Shown: one piece after another, positions 1-8,664 of the stretch
Position numbering within the stretch: the first letter of the stretch is position 1
Layout of the letters: the number at the start of each line of letters is the position of its first letter
Assembly: GCA_965204665.1 (NCBI GenBank)
Contig: OZ242002.1
Coordinates: forward strand, 744,001 to 808,000
Source of the DNA: Nemesobacter sp965204665
Lineage (GTDB): Bacteria > Desulfobacterota_D > UBA1144 > Nemesobacterales > Nemesobacteraceae
Reading direction: 5' to 3'
Length of the DNA: 64,000 bases
The notes under the pieces: model-generated
Told to the model about the DNA's origin: nothing
Database searches by the model: none
Seen by the model: only the letters and a program-made list of their open reading frames with translations
Position numbers and translations under genes: made by a program

Positions 1-346
1 CCAGAACGGATTTTATTACCGAAACGTTTTCCCAGTAGAAGGGGTTTCTGGTGTTGAGCTCCGGAATCAGAAGAATTTTCCGAGCGCTCGGATACTTGGA
101 GTAGAGGTATTGACGGAAAAGTTCCGAAGCTTTTCTGCGGAATCCTTCCGACAGGTTGTTGAATCCCGCGGGAAAAACGTTCGTATCTACAGGAGCTATT
201 TTATGGTCGGAAAAACGCAGGTCGACCGAACTGTAGAGAGGAACCATGACCTTTCGGCAATGAGAATCGACCCAGAATGAAATCTCATCTTGTCTGCGGT
301 CGATTTTTTCTCCGAGATAATCGAGAAGCGGCGTGCGGAGATTCAT
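1..346 (-). CDS. gshA: Glutamate-cysteine ligase, N-terminal part (cut by window edge)
   Basis: The first 115 residues are visible before the window ends. The protein would make gamma-glutamylcysteine, the first step of glutathione synthesis, in the cytosol. The reading frame begins at an ATG that overlaps the stop of the upstream RDD gene (ATGA), a typical coupled start. The segment VPLYSSVDLRFSDHK followed by APVDTNVFPAGFNNL is characteristic of the proteobacterial GshA family (PF08886), which differs from the E. coli type. The family and start are clear from sequence. Whether a gshB follows cannot be seen. Confidence 0.85.
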   Translation of the reverse strand, partial: MNLRTPLLDYLGEKIDRRQDEISFWVDSHCRKVMVPLYSSVDLRFSDHKIAPVDTNVFPAGFNNLSEGFRRKASELFRQYLYSKYPSARKILLIPELNTRNPFYWENVSVIKSVL

Positions 347-1044
347 GCTTTTATCACCAGAGTACCGCTGAGCCTGTCACCGAGAGTCCTCCGCTCCGCG
401 TCAAACAACGCGGGAACAAACCCCAGAAAACCGGAACTCACCGAGAATACCCAACCCAGCCACCTGATCATGTTTTCCGGGATACCCGCGCGGGAACCAT
501 CCCGAGTAACCACCCTGATGCCCGCAACGGAGTTTCCGAGCGTTGTTCCGCACCAACAGGGAACAATTACGAAATATGTGGTCGAGAGTAAATAGACGCC
601 AAGACATATCCGTCCCCAGATAGAGAAGACTGCGCCGAATTCAGGAAAAGAAGTTTCTCCCATCAGTTTTGCGGCACTCGCAAGCGCGACTCCCGCAACG
701 CACAGGGTGAAAAGAAAATCAACGGAAAACGCGAAAACTTTCAATACGACAGGCGCCGGTTTCCGTAATTCCGAAGCATCTTCTCTCTGTTCGGGCAAAG
801 CGCTTCGGGAACTGAAAAAACCGGGGAGGTCTTCAATTTCGCCGCCCACCTCTCCGCATCTCCTGCTTCCGGTCCCATCATCGGTTTCCCAATCGCCTTC
901 GCTCATGATACCGCTATCGGACCCTCTCTTGAATTCACCCTCATACAGATACCTGAACACAGGAACCGGAGAGAGAGCAGCGCCGCATTTTCCGCATTCC
1001 TCGAGATAATCAAAACTGTTGTAACCGCAGTCGGGACATCTCAT
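343..1044 (-). CDS. RDD family membrane protein with N-terminal zinc ribbon
   Basis: The 233-residue protein starts with a four-cysteine zinc-ribbon (C3, C6, C17, C20: CPDCG then CGKCG). A polar linker of about 75 residues follows. A C-terminal RDD-like domain (from about residue 100) has three hydrophobic segments and the conserved arginine and aspartates near VDFLFT and DRLSG. RDD proteins are inner-membrane proteins of mostly unknown function; some are linked to ion exchange. The stop overlaps the start of gshA by 4 nt, so the two are co-transcribed. The ligand of the zinc ribbon is unknown. Confidence 0.8.
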   Translation of the reverse strand: MRCPDCGYNSFDYLEECGKCGAALSPVPVFRYLYEGEFKRGSDSGIMSEGDWETDDGTGSRRCGEVGGEIEDLPGFFSSRSALPEQREDASELRKPAPVVLKVFAFSVDFLFTLCVAGVALASAAKLMGETSFPEFGAVFSIWGRICLGVYLLSTTYFVIVPCWCGTTLGNSVAGIRVVTRDGSRAGIPENMIRWLGWVFSVSSGFLGFVPALFDAERRTLGDRLSGTLVIKA

Positions 1045-1063
1045 CGTCTAAGTTCGGAAAAAC

Positions 1064-2128
1064 TCACTCGGTGGATTTTTCCGACAACTTTGAGAGACGG
1101 CGTTCTATAATCTTTCGTAAGGTGTCCATGTCTCCTCCGCCCGGAACCGCAAAACCGTCCACAAAAAACGCGGGCGTTCCGCTTACCCCGACCGAACTCC
1201 CCTCTTCAATGTCCGCCTTCACCCTCATTGCGGTCTGTTCCGAAGAGACGCACTTTTCGTACCGTTCCATGTCCAGGTCAAGTCCTCCTGCGACTTCCAA
1301 CAGGGTTTGAGTTACGTTCTCGGCCGTTATGTCCTGCTGTTTTTCAAAGACCGTGTCATGAAATTTCCAGAATTTCTCGTTTGACTGATTATAAACGCAG
1401 ACAGACGCCGAAGACGCCTCCTTCGCCCAGGGATGTATGCTTTCCAGAGGAAAATGCTTGTAGAAAAACCTGATCTTGCCCTCGTATTCTTCCAGAAGAG
1501 AATAGATCCCGCTTACAGACCTCGCGCAATATGAACACTGAAAATCGGAATACTCGACAATGTTCACCGGGGCGGTCTCCGAACCCTTTGACGGTGTGTC
1601 GTCAAGAGAGATGAGAGATGCCGTTTCGGCTGCGGGGTCATTGTGCAGGTCCTCAAGCCTGCCGACAATTATTCTCCGCAGATCTCCAGAAACAAGAATC
1701 GGAATATCAACGCCGCCTTCAATCTGAAGAGATCCCTCCCTCATTCCATACGCACCCGTTTCCTTCATCCTTTCTCCGTTAAGCTTAAGTCCCTGCTCTT
1801 CTCCGACTCCCGAAATCAGGTACCTGCCGTCACGACTCACAAGAAAACCGTACTTCTGAGTCTGTCCCCCGGGGAAGGTGATTTCGTAATCCCCCATGAC
1901 GAACCCTCTGATTTTCGACTTGCCGTCTATGACGGCTTTTACCTTCGTCTCATCGGGAAGGTATGCCCCGTACTTGTCCATAAAATGGTTTTCTATCTCC
2001 TCCGTACTGATATTCTCGCCCTTAAAGGGGTTGCAGGAAACAACTGAAAATATAATAAGACACAGAACGAATAATTGCGCTCCGGCGAATTTTTTCGTTT
2101 TTAAAAACGATTGTATAACTGAAATCAT
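1064..2128 (-). CDS. DsbA-like thiol-disulfide lipoprotein
   Basis: The 354-residue protein begins with a signal peptide ending in a lipobox (SVVSC, lipidated C32). It is therefore probably anchored to a membrane facing the periplasm. Residues 180-350 form a thioredoxin/DsbA-like domain (DSBA/Thioredoxin_4 type) with the active site C198-S-Y-C201 and a cis-proline loop, VSGTPAFF, near residue 315. The middle part (about 40-165) is a family-specific N-domain, likely a dimerisation or stalk region as in DsbC/DsbG. Expected role: disulfide formation or isomerisation in exported proteins. It lies 20 nt downstream of purB and upstream of the RDD gene on the same strand. Confidence 0.82.
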   Translation of the reverse strand: MISVIQSFLKTKKFAGAQLFVLCLIIFSVVSCNPFKGENISTEEIENHFMDKYGAYLPDETKVKAVIDGKSKIRGFVMGDYEITFPGGQTQKYGFLVSRDGRYLISGVGEEQGLKLNGERMKETGAYGMREGSLQIEGGVDIPILVSGDLRRIIVGRLEDLHNDPAAETASLISLDDTPSKGSETAPVNIVEYSDFQCSYCARSVSGIYSLLEEYEGKIRFFYKHFPLESIHPWAKEASSASVCVYNQSNEKFWKFHDTVFEKQQDITAENVTQTLLEVAGGLDLDMERYEKCVSSEQTAMRVKADIEEGSSVGVSGTPAFFVDGFAVPGGGDMDTLRKIIERRLSKLSEKSTE

Positions 2129-2148
2129 AAGTGTGAACCCTCGACAGA

Positions 2149-3447
2149 TTAGTGCTCGCCGAAAACGGCGGCGAATATATGATCTATATTCTTAAAGTCT
2201 TCTTTCAAATCAAAAAATGAACTGATTTCCTCTTCGGAGAGAACATCCGTTATTTCCGCGTCGCTCATTAGCGTCTCCTGAAAATCCTTTTGCTCCTCCC
2301 AGCAACGCATGGCGTTTCTCTGCACAAGCGAATAGGCATTTTCCCTTGAAACTCCCTTTCTTACAAGACCCAGAAGCACTTTCTGGGAAAAAACAAGCCC
2401 TCGAGTGACCCAGATGTTTTTCTCAAGGTTTTCAGGATATACGCGTATCCCCTGCAGAAGAACGCATAACCTGTGAACCATAAAATCAATCAGGATAGTT
2501 CCGTCAGGACCTATGATTCTTTCCACGGAGGAGTGGCTTATGTCCCTTTCGTGCCAGAGAGCTATGTTCTCAAGCGCGGCCACTGAATGGGACCTTACGA
2601 TTCTTGAAAGTCCGCAAAGGTTTTCAGAAAGCACGGGGTTTTTCTTGTGAGGCATCGCAGAAGAGCCTTTCTGTCCGGTTGAAAAAGGTTCCTCCATCTC
2701 TCTCACTTCCGTCCTCTGGCAGTGCCTTATCTCAGTTGCGATTTTTTCTATGGATGCGGCTATAAGTGAAAGACAGAGAAAATACTGGGCGTAAACATCT
2801 CTCTGTATCACTTGGGTCGATATACCGGCGGGACGAAGTCCGAGCAGTGAACACGCATGGCTTTCGACCTCGGGTGGAATATCAGCGTAGGTGCCGACCG
2901 CCCCCGACATCATCCCGACGCTCGCGCCCTCGCATGCCGCAGTCATTCTATCTCTGTTTCTTTTCATCTCGTCATACCAGAGTGCAAACACGAGACCCAA
3001 AGTCATGGGCTCCGCGTGTATACCGTGGGAACGTCCGATCATCGGGGTGTTTTTGTAATCAAACGCCTTTCGGCGCAGAATTCCAAGCAACCTGGAAATC
3101 CCCTGGAGTATCAGTTCGCCCGACTGACGAAGTTGTATGGAAAAAGCCGTGTCGAGAACATCAGACGACGTCATTCCGAGGTGAATGAACCTTGAAGACT
3201 CACCGACATTTTCCGCAACGCAGGTCAGAAAGGCCAACACATCATGTTTGAGTTCCTTTTCAAGCTCATCTATCCTCTGCACGCTGAACGTCGCCTTTTT
3301 CTTTATTTCCAGAAGCGCGTCCTGCGGAATCTCTCCTCTCCTGGCCCACGCCTCGCAGACCGCAATTTCCACGTCAAGCCAGATGCCGTAACGGCTCTCA
3401 TCCGACCATATACGAGACATCTGCTCTCTCGAGTATCTCGGAATCAA
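2149..3447 (-). CDS. purB: Adenylosuccinate lyase
   Basis: PurB splits SAICAR to AICAR and adenylosuccinate to AMP, in purine synthesis. The fumarase/aspartase signature GSSAMPHKKNP is present around residue 265, as are the THxE-like GRSHGIHAEP and TSSDVLDTA segments. I place the start at the TTG that gives a protein beginning IPRYSREQMSRIW (432 aa, normal family size). This TTG overlaps the TGA of the upstream MBL gene and has a GAGGTGA ribosome-binding site 7 nt before it. An in-frame upstream extension of 20 residues has no such support. No purine operon partners are nearby. Confidence 0.95.
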   Translation of the reverse strand: MIPRYSREQMSRIWSDESRYGIWLDVEIAVCEAWARRGEIPQDALLEIKKKATFSVQRIDELEKELKHDVLAFLTCVAENVGESSRFIHLGMTSSDVLDTAFSIQLRQSGELILQGISRLLGILRRKAFDYKNTPMIGRSHGIHAEPMTLGLVFALWYDEMKRNRDRMTAACEGASVGMMSGAVGTYADIPPEVESHACSLLGLRPAGISTQVIQRDVYAQYFLCLSLIAASIEKIATEIRHCQRTEVREMEEPFSTGQKGSSAMPHKKNPVLSENLCGLSRIVRSHSVAALENIALWHERDISHSSVERIIGPDGTILIDFMVHRLCVLLQGIRVYPENLEKNIWVTRGLVFSQKVLLGLVRKGVSRENAYSLVQRNAMRCWEEQKDFQETLMSDAEITDVLSEEEISSFFDLKEDFKNIDHIFAAVFGEH

Positions 3448-4256
3448 ATCTCTATCACCTCGCCGGGTTCGTTTCTGGGGGCTACCCTGAGCGACACGCC
3501 TCCGCATGCACCGTTTCTGCGCACAACTGCAAGAGACCTTTGAAAAGCCATCTCGGGAGTGTTGTTTTTTTCGCTCAGATGAGCGAGCAGAACATGCTTC
3601 AGTCCCTCGTGCATCACCTCTTCCAGAAGGGATGCGGCCTGTTCATTCGACAGATGTCCGTGACCGCCGCTTATTCTCTGCTTGAGATACGCGGGATAAG
3701 GACCCGAAAACAGCATGTCCCTGTCGTGATTCGACTCGATCACAACGGCGTCGCAGTTCTTAAGACTCTCAACGACAAGAGAGGTGGGTCTGCCTATATC
3801 GGTCACCACGCCCACTCTGCTCCGCCCGTCCGCAACGGTAAAACCCACAGGGTCAATAGCATCATGCACGACTGCAAAAGGCGTTATCTGAAGATCGTTT
3901 ATCTCAAAAGGAGTCTGGGAGTTGAACTGCTTGATTGCTTCCATTCCGCCGCGGGAACTCCGAACCCTGGAGCCGCCTTCAGCTTTTCTTGCGCTTTTTT
4001 TTCTTTTCCAGAAATCAACTGTTTCTTCGGACACATACACAGACATTTCGGGCATTGACCACACTCCTCTCGAGTGATCCTCATGTTCATGAGAAAGAAC
4101 CACGGCGTCAAGATCATCCACCCCGCTCCCGATGCTCTGGAGACTTCGCGAAATCCGGCGCAGACTTATCCCGGCGTCGATCAATATTTTTGAATGTCGT
4201 GACTCAAGGTAAAGCGAATTGCCCGAACTTCCGCTGGCAAACGTACAGATTTTCAT
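3444..4256 (-). CDS. MBL-fold metallo-hydrolase (YycJ/WalJ-like)
   Basis: The 270-residue protein begins MKICTFASGSSGNS, the conserved N-terminus of the YycJ/VicX group of metallo-beta-lactamase-fold hydrolases. The metal site H56-E-H58-E-D60-H61 is intact. Later metal ligands are likely at ESNHD and in GGHGHLS. Family members are thought to act as nucleases or phosphodiesterases, with roles in DNA mismatch repair or cell-wall coordination. The exact substrate here is unknown. The longer frame upstream of this ATG is rich in residues unlike the family, so I use the internal ATG. The stop overlaps the purB start (coupled). Confidence 0.85.
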   Translation of the reverse strand: MKICTFASGSSGNSLYLESRHSKILIDAGISLRRISRSLQSIGSGVDDLDAVVLSHEHEDHSRGVWSMPEMSVYVSEETVDFWKRKKSARKAEGGSRVRSSRGGMEAIKQFNSQTPFEINDLQITPFAVVHDAIDPVGFTVADGRSRVGVVTDIGRPTSLVVESLKNCDAVVIESNHDRDMLFSGPYPAYLKQRISGGHGHLSNEQAASLLEEVMHEGLKHVLLAHLSEKNNTPEMAFQRSLAVVRRNGACGGVSLRVAPRNEPGEVIEI

Positions 4257-4360
4257 AAGTTCCATCCACGCAAAAAAGAGCCCGGAGAAAAACGGGCGAT
4301 AATTCCGGTGGACGCAAGTGTACCTGAAATTGGCGACACTTCCACACGGAGGCATTTAGG

Positions 4361-4385
4361 GACAGTTGAGACTGTGAGAGTATTC
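4361..4385 (+). repeat. 25-nt sequence also found at 39038
   Basis: The stretch starting GACAGTTGAGACTGTG recurs at 39038-39062 with one or two mismatches. Weaker similarity continues for about 50 nt; both translate to TVETV[RK]V[FL]RG. It lies just outside the IS66 remnant. The source element is not recognised. Confidence 0.45.
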
Positions 4386-4439
4386 CGAGGTTCTGCATTG
4401 TTAAGCGTAGATCTCGGAACCGAGATGTTTTTACAGAAT

Positions 4440-4921
4440 GTAACCGTTCAGTGAATAGAGATATCCGATGATGTCAAGGTACCTGTCACGTCACTGTCAA
4501 AGATGCGGATGACCCGCTGCGTAATCTATGAAATCTCTTCCTACATTCGCCCGGCGGAAACACAGTGTCACTTTGCCGGCAGACTCTCGTGCCGTCTTCT
4601 TGTATGCGCTGCAGCGGTCGCAGACCACATTGACGGGAACTGCGGTGTCTGTAAACAGTTTCTTCGCCGCCTCCGAACTGCGTGAAGGGTTTATATGATA
4701 ACAGGTGGAGTCGCTGACCACCGAGGTCCGCAACCATGTACGTCGTGAACGACCGGGCTTTTTGAGGTCTATGCTCCGCCGACCGGTCTCATATGCATGA
4801 CGCACCGCCTCTTTATTCTGATGTAATCGTTCGGTCAAGGTGTGGTGAATGAGTGTTTTCAGCGGTTGCGGATTCGCTTCCTCAAAATGAGTTGTCAATT
4901 CCTCATCTTGAAACAGAGTGC
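4440..4921 (-). mobile_element. IS66-family insertion sequence remnant
   Basis: At the low-coordinate side the sequence GTAACCGTTCAGTGAA (4440-4455) starts with GTAA, as IS66-family terminal repeats do, and points into the element. A second GTAA end in the same orientation (GTAATCGTTCGGTCAAGG, 4823-4840) is followed by about 80 nt that closely match the stretch after 37236. A decayed transposase lies between and across them. The element is therefore a composite or internally deleted relic, not an active IS. It directly abuts the poly-G promoter at 4922. Confidence 0.65.
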
Positions 4922-4979
4922 TTGACTTCAGTCGGGGGGGGGGTAAAATCAAAAACATATTCGTAGAGACTGTGTACAA
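4497..4979 (-). pseudogene. IS66 transposase fragment
   Basis: An open frame of 160 codons carries the central transposase region of IS66-type elements: a hydrophobic strand, then PSRSSEAAKKLF, VVCDRCSAYKK and a degenerate RANVGRDFIDYAAG (normally WAHVRRDFI). The N-terminal domain is replaced by unrelated sequence that runs through the poly-G promoter. Everything C-terminal of AAGHPHL (about 200 residues) is missing, and the terminal repeat follows within 45 nt. It is almost certainly inactive. Confidence 0.75.
4922..4949 (+). promoter_or_regulatory. Poly-G spacer promoter (G10), putatively phase variable
   Basis: TTGACT (4922-4927) and TAAAAT (4944-4949) are separated by 16 nt, of which the last ten (4934-4943) are all G. 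The lipoprotein start codon is 60 nt downstream. Slippage in the G run would change the spacing and thus promoter strength, as known for porA and opc of Neisseria meningitidis. This copy has one more G than the other three in the window, giving a spacing closer to the optimum of 17. That it is switchable is inference. Confidence 0.75.
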
Positions 4980-5008
4980 AAAAAATATATGTTCAAGGAG
5001 TTTATGTC

Positions 5009-6375
5009 ATGAAGTTACGTAATTTCTTAGTGATGTTGTTTCTGCTCGGCGGAGCGGTTTTCTTTGCTGCCTGTGAAGGGGATATGGGGCCGGCAGGTCC
5101 GAAAGGAGATAAAGGAGATCGGGAACACCGGGAGGTGCAGGGCCGGCAGGGAAAGACGGGTCAAAAGGAGATAAGGGAGACCCGGGAGCAGCAGGCCCGC
5201 AGGGAGATCAGGGAAAGTCCTTCGGTGACCCCAGATGCGACGTGAGCAACGGTATAAATGCGCTGCCCGGTGTCTCCAGAGATATCACGGGGACTGATGA
5301 CGACGATGTCATATGCGGAAATCAGTACGTTAACATGATTAATGCCGGAGCCGGCGATGATACTGTCTACGCCGGTGCCGGAAACGACACGATATCCGGC
5401 GGCGACGGCACGGATACGATATACGGTGAAGACGGAGACGACAAAGTTGATGCTCAGGTTGGAGGCAGTATAGGCACGGAAACTACCGATGACATCATCT
5501 ATGGCGGAGATGGAAATGATATACTCTGGGGCAACGCCGGCGCCAACACCATCCACGGCGGAGACGGCACTGATTACATCAAAGGAGTAGCCGGCGATGA
5601 TACGATCAACGGCGATGCGGGAAACGACGCACTCGATGGCGGTGAAGGCGATGATACCCTCAACGGTGGAGATGGGCTGGATGTTTTCTTTCTGACTGAA
5701 CCGGGCAATGACAACTTCAACGGCGGCGCCCCGGCAGGAACTGCTCTTCGTAGTGCTGGAAATGATCTTCTGATCATAGGTGGTATTGCTGCTCCAAATC
5801 AGATAATACCGCTCTTGAAGGCTGGTCGAGGAGCCCAATACTCACCGACGGGGACAGGTGTAACCTTTGATCTTTCCACCGGGTCTTTCGACGGCAGTAC
5901 TCATGGTTGGGGAATGACTGAATTTACAGGTATTGAGAATGTTTGGGGCAGTGACGGCAATGATACCATCAGCGGAGATGCTCTGGGAAATGATCTTTAC
6001 GGGTTTAATGGAACCGATACTATTAACGGAAAAGCCGGAAATGATCTGCTCAGTGGAGGACCTGGTAATGATACTCTTATAGGTGGTGCCGGTGCCGACA
6101 CTCTTTACGGCCAGGCCGGCGCCGACATCTTCGTCCTTGAATACGAGCACAGAAATGAGAAGGACGCTATCAGGGACTTCAATGCGGGACAGAACGACAA
6201 GATCCGCTTCAAGGGTTTCCCCCAAGGAGCCAAAACGTTCGGCGGAACCGGCACCGTTAATATTTCCGTTATCGTAGCAGGAACCACTACTTTCGATGAT
6301 GTTGTTCAGTTGCAGTCATCCGGTGTAGCAGATACAATCCGCACTACAGCGGCCCGATATGAATTCGTGGACTGA
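5009..6375 (+). pseudogene. Collagen-like/RTX surface lipoprotein, copy 1 (frameshifted)
   Basis: The gene begins with an SD (AAGGAG) and a lipoprotein signal peptide (lipobox FAAC, C22). Gly-X-Y triplets (GPAGPKGDKGD) follow. After about codon 37 the frame is lost near 5119-5121. The +2 frame continues the collagen repeat, then GDPRCDVSNGI, a long block of RTX nonapeptides (GGxGxDxxx, such as GGDGTDTIYG) and a shared C-terminal domain ending RYEFVD. Restoring one base (GATCGGG to GATCCGGG, as in the paralogues) gives a protein of about 455 residues. The break could be a true mutation or a sequencing error; it is not in a homopolymer. The intact paralogues are at 23740 and 37452. The product would sit on the outer surface and bind calcium. 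Confidence 0.8.
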
Positions 6376-6392
6376 ATTCAATCGGTTCCCGT

Positions 6393-6422
6393 GAAGTTGT
6401 TTCTCTATAGAGAAACAACTTC
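6393..6422. repeat. Perfect 30-nt palindrome after RTX copy 1
   Basis: Two 15-nt arms starting GAAGTTGTTTCTCTA form a perfect inverted repeat with no loop, 18 nt after the stop codon. Related hairpins follow the paralogues at 25191 and 37407. It may stabilise the 3' end of the mRNA or assist termination. Confidence 0.75.
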
Positions 6423-6458
6423 AATGTTCAGCAGGTTCTGTTTGTTCTTCTTCAGATC

Positions 6459-6493
6459 AACCCGGGTTCCGAAAGATCGGAGCCCGGGTTTTC
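6459..6493 (+). terminator. Rho-independent terminator of RTX copy 1
   Basis: A GC-rich stem (AACCCGGGTTCCG pairing with CGGAGCCCGGGTT) with a short loop is followed by TTTT. The same hairpin, with compensating changes, follows the other two copies, so it is part of the duplicated cassette. Confidence 0.8.
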
Positions 6494-6759
6494 TGCAGAG
6501 AACAGACACCATATCCGACCCGTGTATATCCCCTATACCTTGCATACATCACCCATAAGCCTTTTACATTGCGACAAAACATTTTTCCGTTGAATGTCGG
6601 ACGCCATGAAAGAGCGTGTTGTGGAGATCATTCAGCCGGAATCATTTCCGCATTCGATAATATCCCGTCCGAAACCGAATCCGAGTTCAACTAATGCGGA
6701 ACAGACAACAAATCTGCAATTCCATCTTTGACGATACAGCAAATATAATTACCGTTGCC

Positions 6760-6873
6760 ATGGGAAAGTTTGATCTCACGGTTGCAGGGTCCGGACCCGG
6801 CGGATACATAGCGGCCGCAAAAAGCCGCGCAGATGGGAATGAGAGTCGCGGTGGCGGAGCGGGATAAACCCGA
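6760..6873 (+). pseudogene. Fragment of dihydrolipoamide dehydrogenase
   Basis: From the ATG the frame reads KFDLTVAGSGPGGYIAA, the FAD-binding N-terminus of dihydrolipoamide dehydrogenase (GxGxxG). It then shifts frame and continues as GMRVAVAERDKP, the second beta strand and acidic end of the same Rossmann fold. Nothing of the remaining 420 or so residues follows. This is a short relic of an lpd gene. Confidence 0.7.
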
Positions 6874-7672
6874 GTGTTGTACTTCGAAGTTTAATGGGCG
6901 AGACAAACTACTTAGCGACCACGTCTTGACCGAACAGTTGTCACCAAAAAGGAGTTGTATTGATAGATTAACTGGCTTCATGAGCCGAAATAATTGCTCA
7001 GCTAGGTTGTGGAAGTGAAAGTTATAGCAGTTCGCCGACGACACCGAGTTGCAGATTTCTGTCTGTCATTTCACTTCGAACACCGACAAGCGAAACCGAA
7101 TAGAGCAAAGGATGCTCTGCGATAACTCGCGAGGTCGAACGACTACCAAACGCAGACTTACGATCCGTGCAGAACCGGATGAAGACTCATATCGACCGGT
7201 GATGAGACAACAGATAGAAGGTCTCCCACTCGAGAGAGAACGGTTCCATAGTGAATGTAATTACATCCTCTTGCCGAGAGAATATCTCTGATATCGAGCC
7301 GACGGGCATTTTATTCTGGCGAGAGGACTAAGCGCAAACGATGAACTTTCTATTCCGCCCACTTCACCTAATGATTAAGCAGCATTCTTCATAATCCGGA
7401 GAATGACTTTCCCCGCATGAGAATGGTTGTCAAAATCCACAGGCACTATCTGTTGTCGATTGCCGGGAAGGGAGTCGCACCGACTAAAAACGGGTCGAAG
7501 GTGAAAGATCGAGCAAAGTACTTCCGGTATGGAAGTGTATGTTCTCATCTTCATCATGTAGCGTATGTCTCGGGACGCTGTTCTTTCACCCGCATACACA
7601 CCTATTTGCTAGAAAGAGTTACGCAATATATTCTTAAACGGTCGGTTCTTTGCGTAGATACAGGATTGCCGG
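6874..7672. other. Stretch without a recognisable gene
   Basis: Short open frames on both strands lack ribosome-binding sites and family motifs. The only structure noted is CTTGACCGAACAGTTG at 6925-6940, the reverse complement of the IS66-type end motif seen elsewhere, though without a clear GTAA tip. The rest looks like decayed intergenic DNA, together with the upstream region of the PIN-TRAM gene. Confidence 0.5.
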
Positions 7673-8659
7673 ATGAAATTCTCAATAACACTCTGTACAG
7701 TTTTTGCAATCGGAGGGCTCCTGCTTTCTCTGTTGCACTTTTCCCCCGCTCGCGCGATGATGGTGGGTATCGCATGCGCCGCAGTCGTATTCGCCACGCT
7801 TTACGGTCTGCGGATGCTTTTCCGGAAAATCTCACTCAGCGGGTCGCTGGGGGTTGCTGTTGGTGGACTCACAGGCGGTTTCCTTTGTTATGGACTTTTC
7901 ACGGCATTGAGTGAATTTCCGATCCCGCAGGAATTTTTTTCCGAGATAAAAGCGGCGATGTTTGTTCTCCTTGTCTCCGCGGGGGCAATAGTCGGTTATG
8001 ACAAAACCGCTTTGGGAACGGCCTCTTCAGATTCGTTTTTCAGAAAACCCGAGGCGCTTGTCCCCAAAATACTTGACACAAGCGTAATTATAGACGGACG
8101 TATCGCCGACATAGCTCGGGTGGGTTTTCTCGAAGGGGAAATAGTGGTGCCCAAATTCGTCATCCAGGAACTTCAGTACATAGCCGACTCCCCTGATTTA
8201 GCGAGAAAAACCCGAGGCAGAAGAGGGCTTGACATAATAACCAGAATGCAACAGGAAATACCTTCGGTAAAGGTCAGGATCACCGACCAGGATTTTGATC
8301 ATATAAAGGATGTCGACATAAAACTCATAGAACTTTCAAAGAGGTTGAACGGAGCGCTTGTTACAAATGATTTCAACCTCAAGAAAATAGCCGACCTGGA
8401 AAAAGTCACCGTCTTGAACATAAACGAGCTCAACCATGCACTCTGGCCGGTTGTTGAACAAGGTGAGAAAATAAGGATAACTCTCGCAAAACCGGGCAAA
8501 GAACAGAACCAGGCGGTCGGCTACCTTGATGACGGAACCACCGTGGTCGTGGACAATGCCGCAAGGTATATAGGAAAAGAAATAGAAGCCTCAGTAAAGA
8601 GCATGATTCAGACGCCTACCGGAAGAACTATCTTCGCCAGACTCAAAAAAGAGAGCTGA
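7673..8659 (+). CDS. Membrane-anchored PIN/TRAM domain ribonuclease (YacL-like)
   Basis: The 328-residue protein has four hydrophobic segments in residues 1-115. A PIN nuclease domain follows at about 130-255: LDTSVIIDGRI carries the first catalytic aspartates and LVTNDFNLKKIA the later ones. A C-terminal TRAM domain (about 265-325) starts GEKIRITLAKPG. This order is that of the YacL/PilT-N family, integral membrane proteins presumed to cleave RNA. Family members are often found next to ispD and ispF, as here: ispD starts 5 nt after the stop, so the three genes probably form one operon. Confidence 0.9.
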   Translation: MKFSITLCTVFAIGGLLLSLLHFSPARAMMVGIACAAVVFATLYGLRMLFRKISLSGSLGVAVGGLTGGFLCYGLFTALSEFPIPQEFFSEIKAAMFVLLVSAGAIVGYDKTALGTASSDSFFRKPEALVPKILDTSVIIDGRIADIARVGFLEGEIVVPKFVIQELQYIADSPDLARKTRGRRGLDIITRMQQEIPSVKVRITDQDFDHIKDVDIKLIELSKRLNGALVTNDFNLKKIADLEKVTVLNINELNHALWPVVEQGEKIRITLAKPGKEQNQAVGYLDDGTTVVVDNAARYIGKEIEASVKSMIQTPTGRTIFARLKKES

Positions 8660-8664
8660 TCCAA

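Noticed and set aside
5161..5838. Long minus-strand open frame (225 codons) opposite the RTX repeats, and a similar one at 38148-38735 (+)
   Set aside because: RTX-coding DNA has few stops on the opposite strand because of its repeated GGN-GAY composition; no start site or family motif supports these frames.
5300..6100. Regularly spaced short DNA repeats suggesting a CRISPR array
   Set aside because: The period is 27 nt and in frame, encoding GGxGxDxxx nonapeptides; no constant repeat with unique spacers.
7049..7291. Plus-strand open frame of 80 codons in the 6.9-7.7 kb gap
   Set aside because: No ribosome-binding site, no motif, biased composition; more likely decayed DNA.
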